A stretch of DNA of 64,000 bases from JAIBJN01 sp963748205. Lineage in GTDB: Bacteria; Actinomycetota; Thermoleophilia; Gaiellales; Gaiellaceae. Positions 34,301 to 44,779 of this stretch are shown piece after piece. Numbering within the stretch: position 1 is the stretch's first letter; every line of letters starts with the position of its first letter. The notes beneath the pieces are model-generated. The model saw nothing but the letters and a program-made list of their open reading frames with translations, was not told where the DNA came from and ran no database searches. Location of the stretch: the NCBI GenBank assembly GCA_963748205.1, contig CAVVIB010000023.1, positions 372,001-436,000 of the forward strand, given 5' to 3'. The position numbers and the translations under genes are program-made.

Positions 34301-35382
34301 AGGACCTCTACGAGACCCTGGGCGTCTCGAAGACGGCCTCGGCGGACGAGATCAAGAAGGCCTACCGCAAGCTCGCCCGCCAGTACCACCCGGACCGCAA
34401 CCCGGGCGACTCGTCTGCGGAGGAGCGCTTCAAGGAGGTGCAGGGCGCCTACGACGTCCTCTCCGACCCCGAGAAGCGCAAGCAGTACGACCAGCTGGGC
34501 TCGCGCATGTTCCAGGGCGCGCCCGGCGGCGGCTTCCAGTGGTCGGGGAACATCGGCGACCTCGGGGATCTCGGCGATCTCTTCGGCGGCCTCTTCGGCC
34601 GCGGGAGCGGGGCGACGCGCGAACGCGCGCGCGACCGCCGCGGCGCCGACGTCGGCGCGACGGTCAACCTCTCCTTCGAGGACTCGCTCCAGGGTCTGAC
34701 GGTCAAGATCCCGGTCGAGCTGGAGACCGCGTGCTCGAAGTGCTCGGGCTCCGGCGCCGAGCCCGGGACGACCCCGACGATCTGCCCGGTCTGCCGCGGC
34801 CGCGGCGTCACGTCCGAGGACGAGGGCTTCTTCGCGTTCTCGCGCCCGTGCGAGCGCTGCGGCGGCAACGGCACCGTGATCGAGAAGCCGTGCCGGAAGT
34901 GCCACGGCTCCGGCCGCGAGCGGCGCACGAAGCGCTACACGGTGAAGGTCCCGGCCGGCGTGCGCGACGGCACGCAGCTTCGGCTGAAGGGGAAGGGCGA
35001 GGCGGGCGTCGGCGGCGGCCCCGCCGGCGATCTGATCGTCACGACGCGGGTGTCGCCTTCCAGGCTCTTCGAGCGGCGCGGCTCCGACCTCGTCATCGAG
35101 GTCCCGGTCACGTACTCGGAGGCCGCGCTCGGCGCGCTGGTCGAGGTGCCGACGCCCGACGGGCGCATCTCGCTCAAGGTTCCGGCCGGCTCGCAGGACG
35201 GGAAGATGCTGCGCGTCCGCGGGAAGGGCGCGCCGCAGCTCAACGGCGGCGGCAAGAAGGGCGACCTGCTCGCCCGCGTGCGCCTCTCCGTGCCGACGAA
35301 GCTCACGAAGGCCGAGCGCGACGCGATCGAGCAGCTCCAGAAGGTGTCCAACCGCGACGTGCGCGAGGAGCTGCGGACGTGA
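34297..35382 (+). CDS. dnaJ: Chaperone protein DnaJ
   Basis: A 361-residue type I DnaJ. The J domain (residues 1-70) carries the HPD tripeptide (YHPDRNPGD), a Gly-rich segment follows, then the zinc-binding region with four CxxCxGxG-type repeats (CSKCSGSG, CPVCRGRG, CERCGGNG, CRKCHGSG) and the C-terminal client-binding domains. It stimulates DnaK ATPase and delivers substrates. GTG start overlaps the grpE stop; its TGA overlaps the hspR GTG. Confidence 0.96.
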   Translation: MKDLYETLGVSKTASADEIKKAYRKLARQYHPDRNPGDSSAEERFKEVQGAYDVLSDPEKRKQYDQLGSRMFQGAPGGGFQWSGNIGDLGDLGDLFGGLFGRGSGATRERARDRRGADVGATVNLSFEDSLQGLTVKIPVELETACSKCSGSGAEPGTTPTICPVCRGRGVTSEDEGFFAFSRPCERCGGNGTVIEKPCRKCHGSGRERRTKRYTVKVPAGVRDGTQLRLKGKGEAGVGGGPAGDLIVTTRVSPSRLFERRGSDLVIEVPVTYSEAALGALVEVPTPDGRISLKVPAGSQDGKMLRVRGKGAPQLNGGGKKGDLLARVRLSVPTKLTKAERDAIEQLQKVSNRDVREELRT

Positions 35383-35756
35383 TCGACGACCGGCCCCGCT
35401 ACATGATCTCCATCGCGGCCGAGCTGGTCGGCATGCACCCGCAGACGCTGCGCGTCTACGAGACCAAGGGCCTCGTCCGGCCGCGCCGCACGCCCGGCAA
35501 CACCCGCCTGTACTCCGAGGCCGATCTCGAGCGCCTTCGCCTCATCCAGCGGCTCACCGGCGAGCTGGGGCTGAACCTCGCCGGCGTCGAGACCGTGCTC
35601 CGGCTCGAGGACGAGCTCGGCCGCCTGCGGGCGCGCCTGGAGCGCCTCGAGCGCGAGGCCCGAGAGGAGATCCAGCGCGTCCACCGCCAGTACCGCCGCG
35701 ACGTCGTGCTCTACCGCAACCCCGAGCGAAACGCTCCCCGAGCCCACGAAGAGGAC
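35379..35756 (+). CDS. hspR: HspR, MerR-family heat-shock repressor (in frame with clpB, no stop)
   Basis: 126 codons of a MerR-type regulator. The helix-turn-helix (ISIAAELVGMHPQTLRVYE, then RRTPGNTRLYSEADLERL) is followed by an Arg/Glu coiled coil, as in HspR, the repressor of dnaK and clpB in Actinobacteria. GTG 35379 overlaps the dnaJ TGA. No stop codon ends it: the frame runs straight into the ATG of clpB at 35757, so the predicted product is a 953-residue HspR-ClpB fusion unless translation restarts at 35757. The last 15-20 residues before the ClpB Met are linker-like. Confidence 0.85.
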
Positions 35757-38236
<2,480 letters not shown>

Positions 38237-38240
<4 letters not shown>

Positions 38241-38611
38241 GGCACGGGGTCGAAGAACTCGGCCTTGCCGGTCTCCGGTGGGGCGCCGTAGATGAAGAGG
38301 ACGAGCTCCTCCTCGCCGGCGTTGCGGAGCTGGAGGATCGTCCCGCGCTCGACGACCACGACGCCGCCGCGCGCGACCTCGTGCCGCTCCGGCGGATCCC
38401 CGAGGTCGACGGTCAGCGTCCCGTCCAGGACGACGAAGACCTCCTCCTGGCCCAGGTCGCGGTGCCGCTTCCCCTGCGTGCCGGGCGGGTAGCGCCAGAC
38501 GTTCGCGCGGGAGTGTTCGAGCGCCTCGGTGAGCCGCGCGACCATGCGCGGGTCGTCCTCGCCCCGCGGCTCGAACGCGAGCTCCCCCGACTGGAAGACC
38601 GTGTAGCCCAC
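38237..38611 (-). CDS. Cupin domain protein
   Basis: A 124-residue single-domain cupin. The metal motif is partly visible as KRHRDLGQEEVFVVLDG (motif 1: His, His-replaced, Glu) and the second as a G-x5-P-x4-H/N-like turn (RGTILQLRNAGEEEL), where the usual His is Asn/absent. It may bind a small ligand without catalysis. GTG 38611 has a TAGGCT box 6 nt upstream (leaderless). Function unknown. Confidence 0.78.
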
Positions 38612-38617
38612 GGCGAC

Positions 38618-38623
38618 AGCCTA
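38618..38623 (-). promoter_or_regulatory. -10 box of leaderless cupin gene
   Basis: Minus-strand TAGGCT ends 6 nt before GTG 38611. Confidence 0.5.
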
Positions 38624-38625
38624 GT

Positions 38626-39081
38626 TCACAGCCGTTTCTCGAAGCAGACGCTGCGCGGGTCGTCGACGAACGGCCCGTAGCGCGGTATGGGCTCGAAGCC
38701 CGACGAGGCGTAGAGCTTGATGGCCTCCGGCTGGCGGTCGCCCGTCTCCAAGCGGACGAGCGAATAGCCGAGCTCGCGCGCCTCGTCCTCGAGCGCGGCG
38801 AGCAGGAGCCGGGAGAGCCCGCGCCCGCGAGCGGCCGGCGCGACGTACATTCGCCGGATCTCTGCGGTCGTCTCGTCGTAGCGGATCACGCCGCCGCAGG
38901 CGACCGGCTCCTCGCCTTCCCAGGCGACCACGAACGCGCCGTCAGGCGGCTCGAAGTCGGCCGCCGCGTGCTCCCCGCCCGAGCCGTCGAACCCTTCGTA
39001 GCGGTCGAGCAGCTCGGCGTTCAGCGCCGCGACGAGGGCCTGCGACGTGAAGGCCTCATACTTCTCGCGGCGGATGTCCAC
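38626..39081 (-). CDS. GNAT family N-acetyltransferase
   Basis: A 151-residue GNAT enzyme. The acetyl-CoA loop is RRMYVAPAARGRGLSRLLL (R-x-x-G-x-G) near residue 86, followed by LVRLETGDRQPEAIKLYASSGF. The strand AFVVAWEGEEPVACGGV is motif D. The acceptor substrate is unknown. GTG 39081 is read from a TAGGGT box 6 nt upstream that overlaps the divergent promoter of the membrane protein at 39104. Confidence 0.87.
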   Translation of the reverse strand: MDIRREKYEAFTSQALVAALNAELLDRYEGFDGSGGEHAAADFEPPDGAFVVAWEGEEPVACGGVIRYDETTAEIRRMYVAPAARGRGLSRLLLAALEDEARELGYSLVRLETGDRQPEAIKLYASSGFEPIPRYGPFVDDPRSVCFEKRL

Positions 39082-39087
39082 GATTGC

Positions 39088-39097
39088 ACCCTAGAGT
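39088..39097. promoter_or_regulatory. Overlapping divergent -10 boxes (GNAT / membrane protein)
   Basis: Minus TAGGGT (39093-39088) and plus TAGAGT (39092-39097) share two bases; each ends 6 nt before its GTG (39081 and 39104). Confidence 0.5.
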
Positions 39098-39103
39098 CTC
39101 GCC

Positions 39104-39790
39104 GTGTCGCCGCCTGATCGTCCACTCAAGCTCGGGGAGATCCTCGCGGAGACCGTGAGCCTCTACGGCGCGCGGGTGCGCGCCGCGATCGGCCTCGGCC
39201 TGGTCTACGCGGGAGCCCTTCTGGCGGGGGCAGTCGTGCACGTGGCCGTCTACTACGTGGTCACGGCGATCATGTTCACGGTGGCAAGCGGCGTCGCTGT
39301 TCGGCTGGTTGCGGGCGACACGTTCCGTGAGGCGTGGGCGCAGGTTCTCGTGCGCTTTCCCGTGGTCCTGTTGCTGGCGGCCGTGGTCGGCCTCCCCTTC
39401 GCGCTCGCCGGGTTCCTGTCCGTGCTCTTCATTGTCATCGCCTTCTGGCTCGGGCTGACCGCGTTCGCCGTGCCCGCCGCGATGGTCGAGCAGACCCGCG
39501 CCAGCGGCGGGCCGTTCCACACCGTCACGTACGCGCTCGAGCGCACGCTGGCGCTGGCCAAGGTCGCCTACCTGCATGCGACCGGCGTCGTCGCCGCGCT
39601 TCTGATCGTCAACTTCGTCTTCGGGATCCTGCTTGCCAATCTCCTCGTCGGATTCGCCGACAACGGGGAGATCGTCGCGCTCGCGCTCGTCCAGGTCGTC
39701 CTCGCACCCTTCTTCTTCCTCGGCCTCGCCGTCCTCTATTTCGAGCAACGGGCGCGGGCCGCTGTATCCTCGGGCCGCGAAGCCGCCTAG
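39104..39790 (+). CDS. Multi-pass membrane protein, DUF7847/GDPD-membrane-domain-like
   Basis: A 228-residue membrane protein with about five to six helices (residues 30-55, 60-80, 90-125, 160-190, 195-220). N-terminal LKLGEILAETVSLYGA is typical of membrane domains related to the glycerophosphodiester phosphodiesterase membrane domain. No enzymatic motif is seen. GTG 39104 has TAGAGT 6 nt upstream. The GYD gene starts 8 bases after its stop with its own RBS, so they may form one unit. Confidence 0.6.
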   Translation: MSPPDRPLKLGEILAETVSLYGARVRAAIGLGLVYAGALLAGAVVHVAVYYVVTAIMFTVASGVAVRLVAGDTFREAWAQVLVRFPVVLLLAAVVGLPFALAGFLSVLFIVIAFWLGLTAFAVPAAMVEQTRASGGPFHTVTYALERTLALAKVAYLHATGVVAALLIVNFVFGILLANLLVGFADNGEIVALALVQVVLAPFFFLGLAVLYFEQRARAAVSSGREAA

Positions 39791-39798
39791 GAGGAGAG

Positions 39799-40086
39799 AT
39801 GCCCAAGTACCTGATGCTGTCGACGCTGAGCGAGCAGGGCCTGCAGACGCTCCGCGCGAACCCGGACCGCCTGCGCGAGGTGAACAAGGACGTCGAGGAG
39901 CTCGGCGCCAAGGTGATCCACCAGTGGTTCCTGCTCGGCCCGCACGACTTCGTCAACATCATCGAAGCCGACGGCGCCTCGGCCATCGCAAAGGTGTCGA
40001 TCGCGCTCGGAGCGCGCGGGAGTGTCCACACGCAGTCGTACGAGATGCTCGAGGTGGACGACCTCATCACCCTCCTCAACGGCTAG
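39799..40086 (+). CDS. GYD domain protein
   Basis: A 95-residue alpha/beta-barrel-type GYD domain protein (YLMLSTLSEQGLQTLRANPDR, then HQWFLLGPHDFVNIIEA), named for its usual Gly-Tyr-Asp motif, here GPHD. The family is common in Actinobacteria and structurally resembles dimeric ferredoxin-like regulators; function unknown. ATG 39799 follows TAGGAGGAGAG. Confidence 0.88.
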   Translation: MPKYLMLSTLSEQGLQTLRANPDRLREVNKDVEELGAKVIHQWFLLGPHDFVNIIEADGASAIAKVSIALGARGSVHTQSYEMLEVDDLITLLNG

Positions 40087-40101
40087 CCCGCCGAGGCCGC
40101 G

Positions 40102-40323
40102 GTGGACGAGCCGACCCGCCTGCCGGACTGGCTCAGAGCCGAGGTCGCCTCGTGGCCCCAGGACGCCTGGGGCGCCCATCAGACTCGGCTCCTGCTGCGG
40201 GACGGCCGGGTGATCGAGCCGGTCGCGGTCCTGCCGAGCGGCGACGTCGTCGGCTGGGGTCAAGCGGGGGAGGAGTCGTTCGCGGCCGACGACATCGTGG
40301 CCATCGAGCGCATCGACGAGTAG
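40102..40323 (+). CDS. Conserved small hypothetical protein
   Basis: A 73-residue acidic soluble protein (DEPTRLPDWLRAEVASWP at the N-terminus) that starts with GTG 15 bases after the GYD stop. No membrane segment, Cys pair or known domain is recognised. Its second half is beta-strand-like (GRVIEPVAVLPSGDVVGWG). Likely co-transcribed with the GYD gene. Confidence 0.6.
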   Translation: MDEPTRLPDWLRAEVASWPQDAWGAHQTRLLLRDGRVIEPVAVLPSGDVVGWGQAGEESFAADDIVAIERIDE

Positions 40324-40330
40324 CTGTCTC

Positions 40331-40885
40331 TCAGCGGGTGAAGACGTAGTCGAGGTCCCGCGCGCTCATGTGGCAGCTCGAGCACACCGAGCCGCTCGCG
40401 ATCTCCGCGAAGCGCGCGTTCGCGGCCTCGCGGGTGTACTCGACGAAGACCCAGTCGTTGTTCGCGGGATCGGCGCCCATCTGCTTGCGCATGATCGCGA
40501 TCAGCCCGATGAAGTCGGCGCCCGGCCGCATCGCCTCCTTGACGACGATCGTTCCGTTCGGGAACTGCGCGTCTGACCCGCGGCGCTCGGACGCGAACAC
40601 GTTCTTCGTCCCGTTGTGCGGATCGGAGTCGCGCGGCGGGATCGGCGCGTCGTTCAGCTTGAACCACTCGCGGTAGCCGGCGACGAACCTCGGCACGCCC
40701 GGCGGTGCCTTCGGCGGCGGAGGCTCCGCCTGCTCCGTGGTCGTCTCCTGCGTGGTCGGCTCCGGCTGAGTCGAGGTCGTCGGCTCGGACACGGGCTCCT
40801 GGGTCGGCGGCGCTGACTCGGGCTCGGGGCCTCCGCCGCAGGCCGCCACGAGCACGAGCCCGCCGAGGGCGAGGAGGCGTCTCAC
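40331..40885 (-). CDS. Cytochrome P460-like lipoprotein (CXXCH heme)
   Basis: A 184-residue secreted lipoprotein. The N-terminus has a lipobox (LVLVAAC, Cys near residue 16), followed by a 45-residue Pro/Thr/Glu linker. The C-terminal domain (REWFKLNDAPI, MRPGADFIGLIAIMRKQMG, NDWVFVEYT) is of the cytochrome P460 type and ends with CSSCH, a covalent heme c motif. It is therefore expected to be an envelope-anchored heme protein in electron transfer or nitrogen-oxide chemistry. GTG 40885 overlaps the psuG stop by 4 bases, so it may ride on the psuK-psuG transcript. Confidence 0.72.
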   Translation of the reverse strand: MRRLLALGGLVLVAACGGGPEPESAPPTQEPVSEPTTSTQPEPTTQETTTEQAEPPPPKAPPGVPRFVAGYREWFKLNDAPIPPRDSDPHNGTKNVFASERRGSDAQFPNGTIVVKEAMRPGADFIGLIAIMRKQMGADPANNDWVFVEYTREAANARFAEIASGSVCSSCHMSARDLDYVFTR

Positions 40886-41781
40886 TGGAGCCGGGAGTAC
40901 GCGACCGCCACCTCGGCGGCGAGCGCGGCGTTCTCGGCGATGAGCTTCTTGTTGACCCCCACCGTGGCGCCGCTCGACGCCTCGTGGAGATAGGCGAGGA
41001 CGAACGGGGTCACGTCCGCGCCGCGCACGCCCTGCTCCTCGGCCTCGGCCACGGCCTCCTGGATCTGCGGCTCGACGTCGAGGCTCTCGTCCGTCGGCCG
41101 CGCGAGCAGGAGCGCCGAGTGCCGCCCGAGCCGCCAGTGGTACTGGGCGATCTGCGCGACCTCCTCGACCGTCAGCACCCGCGCGGAGACCGGCGGGCCG
41201 CCGTCGCGCGAGTAGAAGAGAGGCATCTCGTCCGTCCTCCACCCGAGCACCGGCACGCCGATCGTCTCGAGCAGCTCTGCGGTCGCCTCGACGTCCAGCA
41301 GCGACTTCGCGCCGGAGGCGACGACGAGAGCTTCCGTGCGCGCCAGCTCGCCCAGGTCGGCGGAGATGTCGAGCCGCTTCGTCCAGCCGCGGTGCACGCC
41401 GCCCAGCCCGCCCGTGCCGAGGAAGCCGATGCCCACCGCCCGGCAGACCGCCAGGGTCGCGCCCGCGGTGGTCGCGCCGAGCTCTCCCTGCGCCGCGCAC
41501 GCCGCCAGGTCGCGCGGGCCGACCTTGCGCGCCTCCGGCGTGTCGGCGAAGCGTGCGAGCTGCTCCTCCTCGAGGCCCACCTGGATGACGCCGTCGATGA
41601 CTCCGATCGTGGCCGGCACGGCCCAGGCGGCCCGGACGCGCCGCTCGGCCTCTGCGGCGACCGCTCCGCCCTCGCCGCTCGGGAACCCGTGCGAGACGAG
41701 CGTGGTCTCGAGCGCGACCACGGGCCGGCGCGCCTCGAGCGCGGCGCGAACCTCGGGATGGATGCGGATCAGGTCGGGCAC
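40882..41781 (-). CDS. psuG: Pseudouridine-5'-phosphate glycosidase
   Basis: A 299-residue PsuG, which splits pseudouridine 5'-phosphate into uracil and ribose 5-phosphate. Motifs: ALETTLVSHGFPSGEG near residue 25, IGVIDGVIQVGL, FLGTGGLGGVHRG near 130, and SGAKSLLDVEATAELLET near 160 with the catalytic lysine region. GTG 41781 shares one base with the kinase TAG (TAGTG), so the pair is coupled. Confidence 0.92.
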   Translation of the reverse strand: MPDLIRIHPEVRAALEARRPVVALETTLVSHGFPSGEGGAVAAEAERRVRAAWAVPATIGVIDGVIQVGLEEEQLARFADTPEARKVGPRDLAACAAQGELGATTAGATLAVCRAVGIGFLGTGGLGGVHRGWTKRLDISADLGELARTEALVVASGAKSLLDVEATAELLETIGVPVLGWRTDEMPLFYSRDGGPPVSARVLTVEEVAQIAQYHWRLGRHSALLLARPTDESLDVEPQIQEAVAEAEEQGVRGADVTPFVLAYLHEASSGATVGVNKKLIAENAALAAEVAVAYSRLQ

Positions 41782-42581
41782 TAGGGCATCGCTCCCAGCT
41801 TCGCCACGCAGCGCGACGCGGCCTCGATCGCCAGATCGGGCCCCGAATGGAGGAACCCGGCGGCGAAGGCATCGCCTGCGCCGGTCGTGTCCAGCACCTC
41901 GACGTCGAGCGACGGCAGCTCCGTCTCTCCTTTCGCGGTTCGCACGATGCTGCCGTCCGCGCCGCGCTTCACGACCACCGTCGGCGCGGTGAGCGCCCCG
42001 AGGAGCTCGGCCTCCGCTTCGTTGGCGAACACGACCTCCGGCCCGACCGCCTCCAGGGTCTCCCGAAACGGCTCGACGCCGATCTCCTCGACGGCCGCGG
42101 TGGAGCTGAGGTCGACGCTGATCCGCGCGCCGCTCTCGGCGGCGGCGAGCGCGGTCTCCCGCAGCGGCGAGCGCACGAGGCTGTAGCCGGGGATGTGCAG
42201 CCACTCGCAGCCGTCCAGCCACGCGGCGTCCAGTTCCTCGGGTGCAAAGGTCGTCGAGACGCCGCGGTCGCTCAGCATCGTCCGCGCCCCGTTGGGCGTC
42301 GCGATCGAGACGACGGTGCCGGTGCCGGACTCGACTTCCGGCCCGGCGAGCTCCACGCCGCGCCCCGTGAGCTCCTCGGCGAGCAGTCGGCCGGCAGGGT
42401 CGCTCGCCCGCTTGCCGAGAAAGCGCGCGCTGCCGCCGAGCGCCACCACCCACGCGGCGACGTTCGCGGCCTGCCCTCCGGCTCCGACGCGCGTACGGCC
42501 ATACGTGTCCGTATCTTCCGCGATCGGGCCTTCCAGGCGCACGATCACGTCCAGGAGGAGGTCTCCGAGCGTGCAGATCAC
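41781..42581 (-). CDS. psuK: PfkB family kinase, probable pseudouridine kinase
   Basis: A 266-residue ribokinase-like kinase. N-terminal GDLLLDVIV and GGQAANVAAW substrate region; the ATP/anion-hole motif DTTGAGDAFAAGF with catalytic Asp near residue 236. Its coupling to psuG indicates phosphorylation of pseudouridine, step one of pseudouridine breakdown. A dedicated transporter is not seen. GTG 42581 has TAGGGT 6 nt upstream. Confidence 0.85.
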   Translation of the reverse strand: MICTLGDLLLDVIVRLEGPIAEDTDTYGRTRVGAGGQAANVAAWVVALGGSARFLGKRASDPAGRLLAEELTGRGVELAGPEVESGTGTVVSIATPNGARTMLSDRGVSTTFAPEELDAAWLDGCEWLHIPGYSLVRSPLRETALAAAESGARISVDLSSTAAVEEIGVEPFRETLEAVGPEVVFANEAEAELLGALTAPTVVVKRGADGSIVRTAKGETELPSLDVEVLDTTGAGDAFAAGFLHSGPDLAIEAASRCVAKLGAMP

Positions 42582-42587
42582 GGCCGG

Positions 42588-42597
42588 ACCCTACAAT
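42588..42597. promoter_or_regulatory. Overlapping divergent -10 boxes (psuK / small membrane protein)
   Basis: Minus TAGGGT (42593-42588) ends 6 nt before GTG 42581; plus TACAAT (42592-42597) ends 7 nt before GTG 42605. The boxes share two bases. Confidence 0.5.
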
Positions 42598-42604
42598 CGG
42601 CCCG

Positions 42605-42805
42605 GTGGAAGGCGAGCGAGGCAAGCGGCTCCGGCCGTTTCTGCTCGGCGGCCTGGTCGGCAGCCTGGCCGGCCTCGCGGCAGCGGGCCGGATGAAGGTC
42701 CGCACGCGGCCTCCGAGGCGCGAGACGCCCGCCGGCCTGGCGGCGTTCGAGGAGGCTCCCTGCTATCAGGAGCTCGTCGAGCGCGAGGCCCGTGAGCGCC
42801 CCTAA
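42605..42805 (+). CDS. Small single-pass membrane protein
   Basis: A 66-residue protein with a short basic N-terminus, one hydrophobic helix (FLLGGLVGSLAGLAAAG, residues 12-28) and a basic then acidic cytosolic tail. No family is recognised. The TACAAT box 7 nt upstream of its GTG supports expression. Stop overlaps the convergent GT39 gene by 4 bases. Confidence 0.55.
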   Translation: MEGERGKRLRPFLLGGLVGSLAGLAAAGRMKVRTRPPRRETPAGLAAFEEAPCYQELVEREARERP

Positions 42806-44472
42806 CCCTCGTCGCGCAGCCGCTTCAGCGCCTCTTCTGCCGTGACGTAGTTGCGCCCGGCGTCGCCGATCTGCAGCTCACCGCTCAGCTGCTGCACCCG
42901 CAGCGTCGCCTCCAGGAAGGACTCGGCATCGCCGACGGGCTCGAGCGTCCTCACGATCAGGAACGGCCCGAAGGCGCGCGCCTCGAACTCCGACCCCGGC
43001 GAGCTCGATGGGATGGTCAGGCGCACGCGGTCATGGTCGAGCTCGTCCGAAGCGTCGAGCACCCAAACGCCACGCCCGAGCGGCTCGCCCGCGTCCTCGA
43101 GCGCCTCGAGCTCCAGCTTCGGGTCAGCGCGCGGGATGAAGATGTCACCGAACGGCGCGCCCTTGTCCCACGCGTCGAGGTACGTCGGCTCGAAGCCGAG
43201 CAGGACGTCGTCGGGACGCCCGGTGGCCGCGAGCCATTCGGCCGCGTCCTCACGCGCCTCCGTCCGGCTGTCGGGCTCGCCGGTGTAGAGCCAGCGCGTC
43301 CGGTCGAGTCCCCAGGCGACCTCGGCGATCACGAGACCCACGAGCACGACGGCGACGATGGGCGGGCCCGCGCGGCCGGCGCCGGCGGCGAGCCACCGCA
43401 GCCCGAGCACGAAAAGCATGGCCGTAAAGGGCAGGACGAAGATGAGGTGCCGCGTCTCGAGCGACGCGCCGGCGCCCGAGCGGGCCGCCACCAGCGCGAG
43501 AACCGGAACGGCCGCGATCGCGGCGGTCAGGATGGCTGAATCCGGCCGCGTGCGCACGAGCAGGACGAAGCCGACGGTGCACACGACCGCAACGGGGAGC
43601 GCGACCCAGAACCAGCCCGCCGTGAAATCGCCCAGGACGTCCCAGAGGTAGTCGACGACGTCGACGGGCGAGCCGAGCTCGGACCCGCTCCCCGAGCCGA
43701 GCCCGACCTCGAAGCGCGACGCGAGCACGAAGTACGTCCTCCAGAGCGGGCCCGCGAGCACGACGACGGCCGCGAGCGCGATCAGCGGCGAGCGGAGCGG
43801 GAGGGGGCGCCGGACGCGAAGCGCCGCCACGTAGGCGATCTGGGCGCTGAGGACGAGCACGCCGTACGGCTGCGTGGCGAGGAGCGCCAGCGTCGCCGCC
43901 GTCCAGGCCGCCCAGCGGCCGCGCGTGCCGCGCTCCAGCGCGCGCAGGAGGAGCAGCAGCGAGAGCGCGCTCGTGAACAGAAAGAGGCTGTACATGCGCG
44001 CGTAGATGCCGTGGTAGAGCATCGTCCAGCTCGCCGCGGCCACGACCGAGGCGAGCAGGGCCGTGCGGCGGTCCGTGAGTCGCGCCATCACCGCAGCCGC
44101 GACGGGGACGCTCGCGACCGCGAAGGCGACCGAGATGAGCCTGAGGCTCGTCAGGCCGGGGTCGACCTTGCCGACGAGGTAGGCGAGGAGGTAGTGGAGC
44201 GGCGCGCCTCCCCGCTCGCCGAGCACGGTCTCGAGCACGTCGCCGAGGCTTCCGTGGCTGATGAAGAACGCGAGCACCTCGTCCTCGTTCGGGGGCAGGG
44301 CATGGAGGCGCAGGAGCAGGACCGCGCCGAGGGCCGCGGCGACCGCGCCGACCCCGAGCCAGAAGCCGTCGCCGACCCACGAGAAGGCTCTACCGCGCCC
44401 AGGAGACGCTGGCACTCCGGGATCCCGAGTGCCGGGAGCCCCCGGCCCCCCTGCTAGCATCTCCCCCTGCAA
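42802..44472 (-). CDS. Glycosyltransferase family 39 (dolichyl-phosphate-mannose-protein mannosyltransferase-like)
   Basis: A 556-residue GT-C glycosyltransferase with about 11 membrane helices (residues 30-430) and a C-terminal extracytoplasmic domain. The first outer loop carries the acidic catalytic pair NEDEVLAF near residue 76. These enzymes transfer sugars from polyprenyl phosphates to proteins or envelope glycans. The start is probably TTG 44472, which has GAAAGG 8 nt upstream; ATG 44460 lacks proper spacing. Acceptor unknown. Confidence 0.8.
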   Translation of the reverse strand: MQGEMLAGGPGAPGTRDPGVPASPGRGRAFSWVGDGFWLGVGAVAAALGAVLLLRLHALPPNEDEVLAFFISHGSLGDVLETVLGERGGAPLHYLLAYLVGKVDPGLTSLRLISVAFAVASVPVAAAVMARLTDRRTALLASVVAAASWTMLYHGIYARMYSLFLFTSALSLLLLLRALERGTRGRWAAWTAATLALLATQPYGVLVLSAQIAYVAALRVRRPLPLRSPLIALAAVVVLAGPLWRTYFVLASRFEVGLGSGSGSELGSPVDVVDYLWDVLGDFTAGWFWVALPVAVVCTVGFVLLVRTRPDSAILTAAIAAVPVLALVAARSGAGASLETRHLIFVLPFTAMLFVLGLRWLAAGAGRAGPPIVAVVLVGLVIAEVAWGLDRTRWLYTGEPDSRTEAREDAAEWLAATGRPDDVLLGFEPTYLDAWDKGAPFGDIFIPRADPKLELEALEDAGEPLGRGVWVLDASDELDHDRVRLTIPSSSPGSEFEARAFGPFLIVRTLEPVGDAESFLEATLRVQQLSGELQIGDAGRNYVTAEEALKRLRDEG

Positions 44473-44489
44473 AGGGCGGCCTTTCTTCG

Positions 44490-44774
44490 ATGCCTACTTA
44501 CGAATACCGATGCCCCAAGGGGCACACGTTCGAACTCTTTCAGCGGATGTCCGATCCGCCTGCCGAAACATGCCAGATCTGCGGTGAGGGCCCCGTCACG
44601 AAGGTGCTGTACCCGGCCGCGATTCACTTCAAGGGCTCAGGCTTCTACTCGACCGACTACGGCCGGGGCAACAAGCGCCCGGCGGCCAAGGAGAGCTCGG
44701 ACGGCGGCGGTGACTCCGGCGAGAAGAAGTCGACCGACAAGCCGGAGCCAAAGGCGAAGGCCGCCGAGTCCTAG
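44490..44774 (+). CDS. FmdB family zinc ribbon protein
   Basis: A 94-residue FmdB-type regulatory protein. The zinc ribbon has CPKGH at residues 8-12 and CQICG at 28-32, preceded by PTYEYR. The C-terminal tail is Lys/Glu/Ser-rich and disordered. Role unknown; the family is common in Actinobacteria. ATG 44490 starts 17 bases from the divergent GT39 start. Confidence 0.88.
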   Translation: MPTYEYRCPKGHTFELFQRMSDPPAETCQICGEGPVTKVLYPAAIHFKGSGFYSTDYGRGNKRPAAKESSDGGGDSGEKKSTDKPEPKAKAAES

Positions 44775-44779
44775 CGGAC

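Noticed and set aside
34539..35378. Upstream extension of the hspR-clpB frame back to 34539 (1233 codons)
   Set aside because: This part is a shadow of dnaJ in another frame. The credible fusion starts at GTG 35379, overlapping the dnaJ stop.
44451..44460. Another CTGCTAGC-type operator (also near 47819)
   Set aside because: Only partial matches (CTGCTAGCAT, CTGCTAGCCT); they lack palindromic symmetry and lie at unrelated genes.
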